Shown: positions 7,718 through 15,570 of the stretch, one piece after another
How positions within the stretch are numbered: position 1 is the stretch's first letter
Layout of the letters: every line of letters begins with the position of its first letter
Assembly: GCF_037094465.1 (NCBI RefSeq)
Contig: NZ_CP146609.1
Span: 310,001 to 374,000 of the forward strand
Origin: Pseudodesulfovibrio sp. 5S69
Lineage (GTDB): Bacteria > Desulfobacterota > Desulfovibrionia > Desulfovibrionales > Desulfovibrionaceae
DNA: 64,000 bases
Reading direction: 5' to 3'
The notes under the pieces: model-generated
Database searches by the model: none
What the model was told of the DNA's origin: nothing
The model's input: the letters and a program-made list of their open reading frames with translations, nothing else
Program-made: the position numbers and the translations under genes

Positions 7718-8722
7718 ATGTCTGATAAAGTGTTACTCGACTACGGCAGCGGCGGCCGCGCTTCCCAGCGCCTCATTTCCGACCTCTTTCTCAAATACCT
7801 CGGCAACGACGAACTCGACCGCCTCAACGACGCGGCGGTCCTGAACCTGTCCGGCAGGATCGCCATGTCCACCGACTCGTTCACCGTGGACCCGATCTTC
7901 TTTCCCGGCGGCGACATCGGCTCCCTGGCCGTGCACGGTACGGTCAACGACGTGGCCATGATGGGCGCGGTGCCGCGCTACATCACCTGCGGCTACATCA
8001 TCGAGGAAGGGCTGCCCATGGCCGACCTGGAGCGCATCGTCCAGTCCATGGGCGAGGCCGCGCGGCACGCCGGGGTCAAGGTCGTCACCGGCGACACCAA
8101 GGTCGTGCCCAAGGGCGCCTGCGACAAGATTTTCATCAACACCACCGGCATCGGCGAGATCATCGCCGACCCGACGCCGAGCGGCGACGCGGCCAGGGTT
8201 GGCGACGCGGTCCTGGTCTCCGGGACCATGGGCGACCACGGCCTGACCGTGCTCGGCACCCGCGAGGGGCTGGACTTCGAGGCCAAGGTCCAGTCCGACT
8301 CGGCCGCCCTGAACCACCTTCTGGTCAAGCTCGTCCGCGAACTGCCCGAGGTCCACGTCCTGCGCGACCCCACGCGCGGCGGCCTGGCCACCACCCTGAA
8401 CGAGATCACCAAGAGCTCGAACGTCTGCTGTGAACTGACCGAGACCAGCATCCCGGTCCGGCCCGAGGTCAAGGGCGGCTGCTCCATCCTCGGCCTCGAC
8501 CCGCTCTACCTGGCCAACGAGGGCAAGTTCATCTGCATCCTGCCCGGCGAATACGCGGACAAGGCCCTCGAAATCATGCGCGCCGACCCGCTGGGCCAAG
8601 ACGCCTGCCGCATCGGCACCATGACCGACGCCAACCCCGGCAAGGTCGTCCTCGTCACCCAGCTCGGCGGCAAACGCCTGCTGGGCATGCTTGAAGGCGA
8701 ACAACTCCCGCGCATCTGCTAG
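7718..8722 (+). CDS. hypE: HypE, carbamoyl dehydratase making the cyanide ligand
   Basis: This 334-residue protein is a PurM/AIR-synthase-fold HypE. It opens with LLDYGSGGRASQRLI, has the ATP-binding VVTGDTKVV segment, and ends PRIC. The C-terminal Cys receives the carbamoyl group from HypF and is dehydrated to thiocyanate, the source of CN for HypD. The start at 7718 follows AAAGGG. HypF, HypA and HypB are not in the window. The operon therefore supplies the Fe-ligand branch but not the nickel-insertion branch of maturation. Confidence 0.95.
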   Translation: MSDKVLLDYGSGGRASQRLISDLFLKYLGNDELDRLNDAAVLNLSGRIAMSTDSFTVDPIFFPGGDIGSLAVHGTVNDVAMMGAVPRYITCGYIIEEGLPMADLERIVQSMGEAARHAGVKVVTGDTKVVPKGACDKIFINTTGIGEIIADPTPSGDAARVGDAVLVSGTMGDHGLTVLGTREGLDFEAKVQSDSAALNHLLVKLVRELPEVHVLRDPTRGGLATTLNEITKSSNVCCELTETSIPVRPEVKGGCSILGLDPLYLANEGKFICILPGEYADKALEIMRADPLGQDACRIGTMTDANPGKVVLVTQLGGKRLLGMLEGEQLPRIC

Positions 8723-8767
8723 CGCCACGGATACCAATAAAAAGTTTGGAAGGGGGAGTCCGGAGGC

Positions 8768-8818
8768 ATTCAAACGAAAGGGGGGCCCTGCTTGCGCAGG
8801 CCCCCCTTTCGTTTGAAT
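8768..8818 (+). terminator. Stem-loop ending the hyp operon
   Basis: Perfect 20-bp arms (8768-8787 and 8799-8818, each A/T-rich outside and G/C-rich inside) enclose an 11-base loop, 45 bp after the hypE stop. There is no strong T-run on either strand. It could act on both strands, since the next features are on the minus strand. Confidence 0.7.
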
Positions 8819-8835
8819 TGCCCCGGTGATGTCGT

Positions 8836-9081
8836 CTACCGGATGGCGGCGTAGGGATCGGCCCCGCCGTTCCCGATGGCCGTGGCCAGTGAGGCGGGTC
8901 CGTGGAATTCCCGCAGGACCTTGATGTAGGCCAGCTTTTCATTCAGGGGCATCTGCGCCAGTTTCCAGGACATCTTGACGCGGGAGATGAAGAAGAGCGG
9001 ATTGGACTTGCCGCCCTTGGGGCTGCGGTCCGCAGCAGTGACGCCGGTGGCCTTTATTGCATCGCATGTTTCATACCATAT
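8836..9081 (-). pseudogene. Possible gene remnant, unrecognised
   Basis: Between the hypE terminator and hydF (8723-9162) the minus strand is open for about 81 codons with codon use like a real gene. It reads through ATGVTAADRSPKGGKSN and ends YAAIR with a TAG at 8836-8838. There is no ATG until a Met near the middle, and a TGA closes the frame upstream at 9082-9084 where the DNA turns AT-rich. I do not recognise the family. It may be the 3' end of a gene broken by deletion, or a short gene with an unusual start. Confidence 0.3.
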
Positions 9082-9162
9082 TCATCCATAATATTTTATA
9101 ATTCGTATCTGCTTGAAGTATACGATTTATAAATTGTAACAAGAGTGATTTGGCGGCGGGCC

Positions 9163-10359
9163 CTATCGAAAGAAGGGAGCGATGATCCGGTCCAGCACCC
9201 CCTGGACCTTGGAGATGGCCACCCCATAGTTGGTGATGGACACATCGCGGCGGGCGCATTCGGCCATGCGGCGGAGCATTTCGGTGCGGTTCAGCATGCA
9301 CGCGCCGCAGTGGACCACAAGGCTGAATTTTTCCAGGTCTTCGGGAAAATCGTGGCCGGAATAGACCTCGAAGTGCAGGTCGCGGCCGGTGTACTGGGAC
9401 ATCCAGCGGGGAATCTTGACCCGGCCGATGTCGTCGGCCACGTCGTGGTGCGAACACGCCTCGCCGATGAGCACGCGGTCGCCGTCCTTGAGCCGGTCGA
9501 TGGCCGCAGCGCCCTGCACCAGCCGGTTCAGGTCGCCCTTGTAGCGGGCGAACAGGGTGGAGAAGGTGGTCAGGGGGATGTCGTCCGGCACGTCCCCGGC
9601 CACGCTCATGATCACCTGGGAGTCGCTGACGACCAGGGCGGGTTTGCGGTTGAAACCATCCAGGGCCGCCTGGATCTCCCGCTCCTTGACGATGGTGCCC
9701 ATGGCGTCGCAGTCCAGGATTTCGCGCAGTACCTGGACCTGGGGCAGGATCAGCCGCCCCTTGGGTGCGGCCAGATCGATGGGCACCACGCAGAGCACGC
9801 AGTCGCCCTCGTCGATAAGGTCGCCCACGATAAGCCGTTCCTGGCGGTACTCGGGCGGGGCCGCGTCGATGATCGCCTGCTTGAGGCGGTCCACGTTGCG
9901 ACCGTCCGTGGCCGAAACCTCGAGCACGGGCGCGGCCGGATCCGCCGGGATCGGGTTTGCGCCGGGTTCGCGCAGGTCCGCCTTGTTCCAGGCCACGATG
10001 TAGGGGATGTCCAGTTCGCGGATGGTCTCGATGAGGGCCTGCTCGTAGCCGGTGAGCCCGTCCTCGCCGAGCACGACCACGGCCACGTCGCTGCGGTAGA
10101 GGATCTTGCGCGTGGCCTTGACGCGCAGCTCGCCCAGTTCGCCCTGGTCGTCCAGTCCGGCGGTGTCGTAGAAGGTCACCGGGCCCAGGGGCAGGAGCTC
10201 GTAGGACTTGGCCACCGGGTCCGTGGTGGTGCCCGGCATGTCCGAGACGATGGCGATGTCTTGTCCGGTGAGGGCGTTGATCAGGGACGACTTGCCCGCA
10301 TTGCGCCGCCCCACCAGGGCGATGACCAGCCGGACGCCGCGCGGAGCCTTACCCGACAT
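9163..10359 (-). CDS. hydF: HydF, GTPase scaffold for [FeFe]-hydrogenase maturation
   Basis: This 398-residue protein has an N-terminal Ras-like GTPase domain: P-loop GRRNAGKS (17-24), then GTTTDP, DTAG and NKAD. It has a middle dimerisation region and the C-terminal cluster-binding part CSHHDVADDIGR...VHCGAC. That fits the HydF CxH...HCxxC ligand set. HydF receives the [2Fe] precursor made by HydG and HydE and delivers it to HydA. Its ATG lies inside the end of hydE, an overlap of 11 bp, so translation is coupled. No HydG gene is present in the window. Confidence 0.95.
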   Translation of the reverse strand: MSGKAPRGVRLVIALVGRRNAGKSSLINALTGQDIAIVSDMPGTTTDPVAKSYELLPLGPVTFYDTAGLDDQGELGELRVKATRKILYRSDVAVVVLGEDGLTGYEQALIETIRELDIPYIVAWNKADLREPGANPIPADPAAPVLEVSATDGRNVDRLKQAIIDAAPPEYRQERLIVGDLIDEGDCVLCVVPIDLAAPKGRLILPQVQVLREILDCDAMGTIVKEREIQAALDGFNRKPALVVSDSQVIMSVAGDVPDDIPLTTFSTLFARYKGDLNRLVQGAAAIDRLKDGDRVLIGEACSHHDVADDIGRVKIPRWMSQYTGRDLHFEVYSGHDFPEDLEKFSLVVHCGACMLNRTEMLRRMAECARRDVSITNYGVAISKVQGVLDRIIAPFFR

Positions 10360-11236
10360 GGCGGCTCTCCCGGGCGAGTCCCTCGGCCTGTGGCGGGATA
10401 GGCATGGCGGGCTGGATCGCGTCGCAGCCCCGTTCCAGGGCGAGCCGACCGCTGCCCGGACGCAGTTCGTCCAGGGACTCCATGGCCGGGATGCAGGCCT
10501 CGGGGAGCATGATGCGCAGCAGGGCGGCCATGCGCATGGCCGTATCCACGGACCCGGGGGTCATGCCGTCCATGGGCGTGCCGGATCGGGGCACGAAAGG
10601 CTCGATCTCGACCATGGCCGGCCGCAGCTCGGCCAGAAAAAGGAGATCGCGCAGGCTGTCCATGGGGGTGGTGCCGGGCAGTCCGGCCACCACGCCGGTC
10701 CCGATCTCGTAGCCGAGTTCACGCAGCCCTTCCAGCAGGCGCAGCTTGGCGGTGAAATCCGTCCCCTGGTCGAGCCGCTTGAAGGCGAACGGCTCCGAGG
10801 TCTCCAGGTTGACCTGGCAGCGGTCGGCCCCGCATTCCTTCCAGTGGACATATTCGTCGAATCCGCGTTGACCGAGGGACAGCGTGACCGCCAGGCCGTG
10901 CCGGGATTTGAGCTCCCGGACGAGTTCGCCGACAAGCGGCGCGTCGTACCTACGGTCGATGCCGGACCGGAGAATGACCGCATCGGCTCCGTCCCTCGCG
11001 GCTTGGGCGGCCATGCCCAGCACCTGGGAGGGGGGCAACCGGTAACGCCGGAGCCGTCCGTTGGCGCTGCGCAAGTCGCAGTGGCGGCACGCCCTGTCGC
11101 AGACGTTGGAGATTCGGATCACGGCGTGGACGGGGCGCGCCGCGCCAAGGGACTGCCGACGCACGGCGTCGGCTTGCGCATACAGTCCCGAGTCGTCGGA
11201 ACGGTTCAAATAATAGAGCAGATCGGTCGGGTTCAT
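10349..11236 (-). CDS. hydE: HydE-type radical SAM protein of the hydF cluster
   Basis: This 295-residue radical SAM protein has the canonical CDRACRHC motif (CxxxCxxC). It has HydE-like stretches such as GVVAGLPGTTPMDSLRDLLFLAEL and EIEPFVPRSGTPMDGM. HydE modifies the organometallic iron synthon during H-cluster assembly. It is shorter than the typical 340-350 residues and ends soon after the barrel. Its ATG overlaps the aspartase stop (ATGA) and its end overlaps hydF, so the three are one translational unit. The paralogue at 1916-2926 is closer to textbook HydE over most of its length but has the altered Cys motif. Confidence 0.88.
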   Translation of the reverse strand: MNPTDLLYYLNRSDDSGLYAQADAVRRQSLGAARPVHAVIRISNVCDRACRHCDLRSANGRLRRYRLPPSQVLGMAAQAARDGADAVILRSGIDRRYDAPLVGELVRELKSRHGLAVTLSLGQRGFDEYVHWKECGADRCQVNLETSEPFAFKRLDQGTDFTAKLRLLEGLRELGYEIGTGVVAGLPGTTPMDSLRDLLFLAELRPAMVEIEPFVPRSGTPMDGMTPGSVDTAMRMAALLRIMLPEACIPAMESLDELRPGSGRLALERGCDAIQPAMPIPPQAEGLARESRHVG

Positions 11237-12672
11237 GGCGTGTTCAGTTCCTCGAATTCTTCCGGGGTGAATCCCAGCTTGCAGAGTTGACGGGGGGAAA
11301 GAAGCCGCTTCAGCGTTTCCGGGTCGGCCACGCCGACGCGGACCGCCTGCTCGGAGACGGTCCTGCCCGCCTTGCGCGCCTCGGCCACCAGTTCGCCGAC
11401 CGGGTCGTAGCCCAGAAACGGCACCAAAACCGTGGCCAGCGCCGAGCTCTGCTCCACGTGTTCCCGGCAGCGCTCCTCGCACGCCCGGATGCCCGGTACG
11501 CAGTGCTCGGCCAAGCCGTTGCAGGCGGCGGTCAGCAGGGTCAGGGTTTCGAGCAGGGAATGGGTGATGAGCGGCAGCAGGTGGTTGAGCTCCAACTGGC
11601 CTAGGGCGGCGGCCATGGTCACGGCCTGGTCGTTGGCCATGACCCGGATGGCGGCCTGGGTGACGGCCTCTGGCATGACCGGGTTGATCTTGCCCGCCAT
11701 GATCGAGGACCCGGCCTGGAGCGGCGGCAGGCGGATTTCCCCGAACCCTGCGTCCGGCCCGCTGGACAACAGCCGCAGGTCCGAGGCGATCTTCAACAGG
11801 GTGGCGGCGCAGGCCTTGAGCATGCCCGACACCTCGACGAAGACGTCCATGTTCTGGGTCGCGTCCACAAGGTTCTCCGCCCTGGATACGGGCAGGCCCG
11901 TGATGGCCGCCAGATGCCCGGCCGCGGAGAGGATGTAGTCGCGCGGCGCGCCCAGCCCCGTGCCGATGGCCGTGCCGCCGAGATTGACCCGTTTCAGCCG
12001 CTCCCGGCACTTGAAGATGCGCCAGCGGTCCCGAGCCACGGCGTCGGCAAAGGCTCCGAAGGTCATGCCTAGGGTCATGGGCACCGCGTCGGTCAGTTCG
12101 GTCCGGGCCACTTTGACCACGTTGCGGAAGGCCGCCTCGCGCTCCTGCATGGACTCCTGGAACCGGCCGACGGCTTGCTCCAGCTCGATGAGCAGGGTCA
12201 GCGCCGCCACCTTCAGGGCCGTGGGGTACACGTCGTTGGTGGACTGGTGCATGTTGACGTCGCGCAGGGGGGCGACCAGGGCGCGGTCGCCCCGGTCGCC
12301 GCCGAGCAGTTCGGCGGCCCGTCCGGCGATGACCTCGTTGAAATTCATGTTGGTGGAGGTGCCCGCCCCGCCCTGGAAGGCGTCGACGACGATCTGGTCG
12401 GCCAGCTCACCCGCCGCCATTTCGGCGCAGGCGTCCATGATCGCCCGTCCGCGCTCCTCGGGAAGATACCCGAGGAGCGCGTTGGTCTTGGCGCAAGCCT
12501 GTTTGACTTGGGCGAACGAACGGATGAATGCCGGGTGCAACCGATATCCGGAAAAGGGGAAATTGCGCACGGCCCGCAAGGTGTGGATGCCCCAGTAGGC
12601 CTCCGCGGGCAGGGCGAGTTCGCCTATTCCGTCCTGCTCGATTCGGTTTTCTTGAGGCTTCCGGTCCCGCAT
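11233..12672 (-). CDS. aspA: Aspartate ammonia-lyase family enzyme in the hydrogenase maturation cluster
   Basis: This 479-residue protein is an aspartase/fumarase superfamily member. It has QGGAGTSTNMNFNEVI near residue 100, HQSTNDVYPTAL, and the signature loop GSSIMAGKINPVMPE, where the usual GSSxMPxKxN has Ala for Pro. Aspartase releases ammonia and fumarate from aspartate. Aspartase genes recur beside hydE and hydF in anaerobes. A plausible role is to supply ammonia for the bridging azadithiolate amine, which is an inference. Its stop overlaps the hydE start. A class II fumarase is less likely given the context but cannot be excluded by eye. Confidence 0.85.
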   Translation of the reverse strand: MRDRKPQENRIEQDGIGELALPAEAYWGIHTLRAVRNFPFSGYRLHPAFIRSFAQVKQACAKTNALLGYLPEERGRAIMDACAEMAAGELADQIVVDAFQGGAGTSTNMNFNEVIAGRAAELLGGDRGDRALVAPLRDVNMHQSTNDVYPTALKVAALTLLIELEQAVGRFQESMQEREAAFRNVVKVARTELTDAVPMTLGMTFGAFADAVARDRWRIFKCRERLKRVNLGGTAIGTGLGAPRDYILSAAGHLAAITGLPVSRAENLVDATQNMDVFVEVSGMLKACAATLLKIASDLRLLSSGPDAGFGEIRLPPLQAGSSIMAGKINPVMPEAVTQAAIRVMANDQAVTMAAALGQLELNHLLPLITHSLLETLTLLTAACNGLAEHCVPGIRACEERCREHVEQSSALATVLVPFLGYDPVGELVAEARKAGRTVSEQAVRVGVADPETLKRLLSPRQLCKLGFTPEEFEELNTP

Positions 12673-12760
12673 GGTTCGCCTTGGCTAAGGTTACAAGTGC
12701 CTGGCTTGCGTTCTCCCGGTCTTCCGCACCGGAACGCTCCGGGGTGTTTGCGGACGGGAG

Positions 12761-12795
12761 AAAAAAGGCCCGCGCCGACATCCGTGCGGCGCGGG
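12761..12795 (-). terminator. Intrinsic terminator just after the TM1266-type gene
   Basis: On the minus strand a perfect 9-bp G/C stem (CCCGCGCCG at 12769-12777 with CGGCGCGGG at 12787-12795) is followed by GGCC and six Ts (A-run at 12761-12766). It lies 12 bp past the stop of the small regulator and before aspA. aspA-hydE-hydF therefore need either read-through or their own promoter in 12673-12760. Confidence 0.75.
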
Positions 12796-12806
12796 AGTTC
12801 CGTTCA

Positions 12807-13049
12807 TCAGACCAGCAACGATTTGACCTGCACGCCGTCGAGCATGCCGAGCTTGCCGGTCAGCGCCCCGACTTCGTCGGTGCTGGCCTCGATAATCAGG
12901 TCGATGATGCTCACGCCCCGCTCCCGGAACGGCAATCCCATCCGACCCACGATCATTTCCCCGTGGTCGCTCAAGATGTTGTTGACCGCGCCGGCGGTCC
13001 TGTTGCGGTCCTTGATGATGATGCCGATGATGCCCAGCCGTTTCTGCAT
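12807..13049 (-). CDS. TM1266-type iron-only hydrogenase system regulator
   Basis: This 80-residue protein reads MQKRLGIIGIIIKDRNRTAG at the start and contains a ferredoxin-like/ACT-type fold pattern with RGVSIIDLIIEASTDEVGAL. This small family (TM1266/NikR C-terminal-like fold) is a regular companion of [FeFe]-hydrogenase genes and is thought to be a regulator. It has no DNA-binding domain, so it probably senses a ligand or acts on a partner. An AAGGAG site precedes the ATG. A leader hairpin lies upstream and a terminator immediately downstream. Confidence 0.88.
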   Translation of the reverse strand: MQKRLGIIGIIIKDRNRTAGAVNNILSDHGEMIVGRMGLPFRERGVSIIDLIIEASTDEVGALTGKLGMLDGVQVKSLLV

Positions 13050-13065
13050 CCCTTGCTCCTTCAAG

Positions 13066-13323
13066 TCGTAATACCTCAAGAGAAGAGCCCGGTTTAGCAC
13101 TCCCGGGCTCTCTGCCGGAGAGGGGACGGAGCTTCCGGCCGCTTTGCCGACTGCGATGTCGGGCGGGGCCGGGCGGCTCCCCCCTTGGGTCAGGCAAGCC
13201 CTTCCCGCAGGCGGATGGTCTCCGGTTGGAGGTGTTCTGGCGATCAGTGTTACGGAATACAATATTACTAATCAAGAAAAAATTATATGAAACGCATAAC
13301 TTTTTAAAAAAAGTATTACGAAA
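13066..13323 (-). promoter_or_regulatory. Promoter and leader region of the hydrogenase maturation genes
   Basis: The gap 13050-13436 holds three half-sites of the shared motif: GTATTACGA on the minus strand (13066-13074), GTGTTACGGA (13247-13256) and GTATTACGAA (13314-13323), the last identical to 45-54. An AT-rich tract (13255-13320) surrounds them. A stem-loop (AGAGCCCGG at 13084-13092 with CCGGGCTCT at 13103-13111) sits in the leader between this region and the TM1266-type start and could be an attenuator. The part from 13324 to 13436, after hydB, shows no feature I can name. Confidence 0.5.
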
Positions 13324-13436
13324 GGCCCACACAGAGGCTGCGAAAGGGAACGGAAGCAACAGGGTATGGGAGAGGGGGTGACGCGTTCGGCCCTTGGATC
13401 AGAAGCATCCTTGCCGCAGGTCGAAGCCGTCGGAGT

Positions 13437-13769
13437 TTAGATGTTGAACTTGTAGCCCTTGGCCTTGAGCGCAGCCACCCGGGCGCTGCGGTCCACATAG
13501 TGGGTGTGCAGCAGGTGGTGGGACATATGGCCGCAGGGACCTTCATGCAGGAAGCCGTCCTCATGGTTGTAGAGCTTCTTGATCATGGGGTTGTCCTGGG
13601 ACTTCCTGACCTTGTAGATGTGGGCGTCGGCGTCGTAGACGGACTTCTGGCGCAGGCCGACGAAGTCCATGGTGGCGGCGACCGCCTCCCTGGTCATGTT
13701 CAGGCCGAGGACCGTGTAGCCGGCCATCATGCCGCAGACCTTGATGAATCCGCGTCTGTTCAGTTTCAT
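13437..13769 (-). CDS. hydB: HydB, [FeFe]-hydrogenase small subunit with Tat signal
   Basis: This 110-residue protein has a twin-arginine signal NRRGFIK, a hydrophobic stretch and AVAA cleavage region (about residue 32). The small-subunit body follows with EGPCGHMSHHLLHTHYVDRS near the C-terminus. In Desulfovibrio the small subunit wraps the large one and carries the export signal for both, placing the enzyme in the periplasm. It follows hydA with a 14-bp spacer and an AAGGAGG site. This gene order (hydA then hydB) is the usual one. Confidence 0.95.
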   Translation of the reverse strand: MKLNRRGFIKVCGMMAGYTVLGLNMTREAVAATMDFVGLRQKSVYDADAHIYKVRKSQDNPMIKKLYNHEDGFLHEGPCGHMSHHLLHTHYVDRSARVAALKAKGYKFNI

Positions 13770-13783
13770 GGTTTCATTCCTCC

Positions 13784-15043
13784 TTATGCCCCGACCCTAC
13801 GGGCCCGGAAGCGCTTGTTGATCTGGGCCACGGTGGACCGGAACAGGGAGGCCCTGATGTCGGGGTCCACGGGCTGGCCGCCGCCGTTCACGCACCCGCC
13901 GGGGCAGGTCATGATCTCGATGAAGTGGTACGGGGACTTGCCCGCGCGCACCTCTTCGCACAGTTTGGCCGCGTTCTTCAGGCCGCTGGCCACGGCGACC
14001 TTGACCGTGCCGAAGTTGGGCACTTTCACGTCGGCGGTATTGATGCCTTCGTGGGTGCGCACGACCTTGATGTTAGGATTGTTCAGCTTCTCCCCGGACA
14101 GCACTTCGTAGGCCAGGCGCAGGGCCGCTTCCATGACGCCGCCGGAGTTGCCGAAGATCGTCGCCGCACCGGTGGAGTCGCCGAGGATCGGGTCCGGCCC
14201 CTGGGAAGGCAGGGAATTGAAGTCGATGCCCGCGGTCTTGATCATGTAGGCCAGTTCGCGGGTGTCGATGGTCGCGTCGATGTCCCGGAAGCCGCTGTCG
14301 GCCATCTCCGAACGCATCCCTTCGTATTTCTTGGCGATGCAGGGCATGATGGAGACCGTGTAGATCTTCTGGGCCGGAGTGTGGGTCTCTTCGGCGCCGT
14401 AGGTCTTGGCCAGCGGGCCGAGCATGCCGATGGGCGACTTGCAGCTCGACATGTTCGGCAGCAGGTCGGGGTAGAAGGTTTCGGCGAACTTGACCCAGCC
14501 GGGGCAGCAGGAGGTGAACTGGGGCAGGGGACGGGCGTCCTTCTGGCCTTGTTCCTTGACCCGCTGGATGAGCTCGGTGCCCTCCTCCATGATAGTCACG
14601 TCGGCAGTGAACTCGTTGTCCCAGATGTAGTTGAAGCCGAGCTGGCGCAGGGCCGCATGCATCTGGCCGCCAACGTAGGTGCCGGTGGGTTTGCCGAAGC
14701 ATTCGCCCAGGCCGTAGCGCACGGCGGGCGCGGGCATGGACACCACGATGGTGTTCGGATCTTTCAGTTTTTCAAAGATTTCATCCACGTAGGATACGCC
14801 CTCGTAGATGGCGTCGTAGGGACAGTTGACCAGGCACTGGCCGCAGTTCATGCAGGCCGCCGGGTCCACCACCTGGTGGATGCCGTCCTCGTTGATCGAC
14901 TGGATCGCCCCCGTGGCGCAGTGTTCCTCGCAGGTACCGCAAGCCTGGCACTTGGTGGCGTCGACCTGGACGAAGAACAGGCTGTCCGGGTCAATCCCCT
15001 TGGGTGCGTTGGTTTGGGTCATAACGCCTTCAATCTGTTTCAT
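13784..15043 (-). CDS. hydA: HydA, periplasmic [FeFe]-hydrogenase large subunit
   Basis: This 419-residue catalytic subunit has two [4Fe-4S] ferredoxin motifs (Cys32, 35, 38, 42 and Cys64, 67, 70, 74). The three H-cluster signatures follow in order: FTSCCPGWVKF, MPCIAKKYE and EIMTCPGGCVNGGG. It has no signal peptide; export depends on HydB. The chosen ATG at 15043 is preceded by AAGGAGGGCACC, and the length agrees with Desulfovibrio HydA (about 420). It oxidises or produces H2 and exchanges electrons with periplasmic cytochrome c3. The promoter region carries the shared GTAACAC dyad. Confidence 0.97.
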   Translation of the reverse strand: MKQIEGVMTQTNAPKGIDPDSLFFVQVDATKCQACGTCEEHCATGAIQSINEDGIHQVVDPAACMNCGQCLVNCPYDAIYEGVSYVDEIFEKLKDPNTIVVSMPAPAVRYGLGECFGKPTGTYVGGQMHAALRQLGFNYIWDNEFTADVTIMEEGTELIQRVKEQGQKDARPLPQFTSCCPGWVKFAETFYPDLLPNMSSCKSPIGMLGPLAKTYGAEETHTPAQKIYTVSIMPCIAKKYEGMRSEMADSGFRDIDATIDTRELAYMIKTAGIDFNSLPSQGPDPILGDSTGAATIFGNSGGVMEAALRLAYEVLSGEKLNNPNIKVVRTHEGINTADVKVPNFGTVKVAVASGLKNAAKLCEEVRAGKSPYHFIEIMTCPGGCVNGGGQPVDPDIRASLFRSTVAQINKRFRARRVGA

Positions 15044-15187
15044 GGTGCCCTCCTTGTTGGGGTGGATTGAAGACAAGTCCACCGGCGTGACTGCCGGTGC
15101 CGACTTTGGTGTGCATCCTGACATCGGATACCCTCCTCCGCTAACTTCGATGCCGGTCGGACCGGTTGATGTTAGCACGAATTAAAT

Positions 15188-15213
15188 AATAGTAACACAA
15201 TAGCGTTACTATT
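15188..15213. promoter_or_regulatory. Dyad operator upstream of hydA
   Basis: AATAGTAACAC (15188-15198), AATA, then GCGTTACTATT (15203-15213): 11-bp arms with one mismatch. It lies 145 bp before the hydA start in an AT-rich segment and contains the GTAACAC half-site seen in the other operons. The remaining intergenic DNA to nikA (15214-15495) shows no further feature I can name. Confidence 0.55.
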
Positions 15214-15495
15214 TCACAAAAGATATTCGTGTCAAGCGGTCTTCCATGAATCCTGTTCACATGCTCCGCGCAGCATACCAGCGCCGTCGAAGACGGCTGC
15301 TCCGCGCGTGTCAGCCGGCAGTCAACGGCGAGAGGGAGGCTGGAGATGGTACCGGCTCTGGGCGTCAAAGCGTAAACAGCCTGTGTACCTGTCCACCTGA
15401 AAACACGCTCAGAGGTCCAACAACGTCGCTCCGCTTCTCCTCAATGTCTTATCGCTCAGTAGCATCTTATAGATTTTATTATCTGTAGATATTGA

Positions 15496-15517
15496 GTGTT
15501 TCAGATTTTAGTGTTAC
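15496..15517 (+). promoter_or_regulatory. Direct repeat of operator-like half-sites upstream of nikA
   Basis: GTGTTTC (15496-15502) and GTGTTAC (15511-15517) are 15 bp apart, about 54 bp before the nikA start. The second is an exact match to the half-site found in front of the hydrogenase operons. It is followed by a T-rich tract. This is weaker than the dyads because there is no inverted partner. Confidence 0.35.
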
Positions 15518-15570
15518 CCAATGCTATCTTTTTTTAATTTCATATCCAACACCCGAGGGGAGAGACTGTA

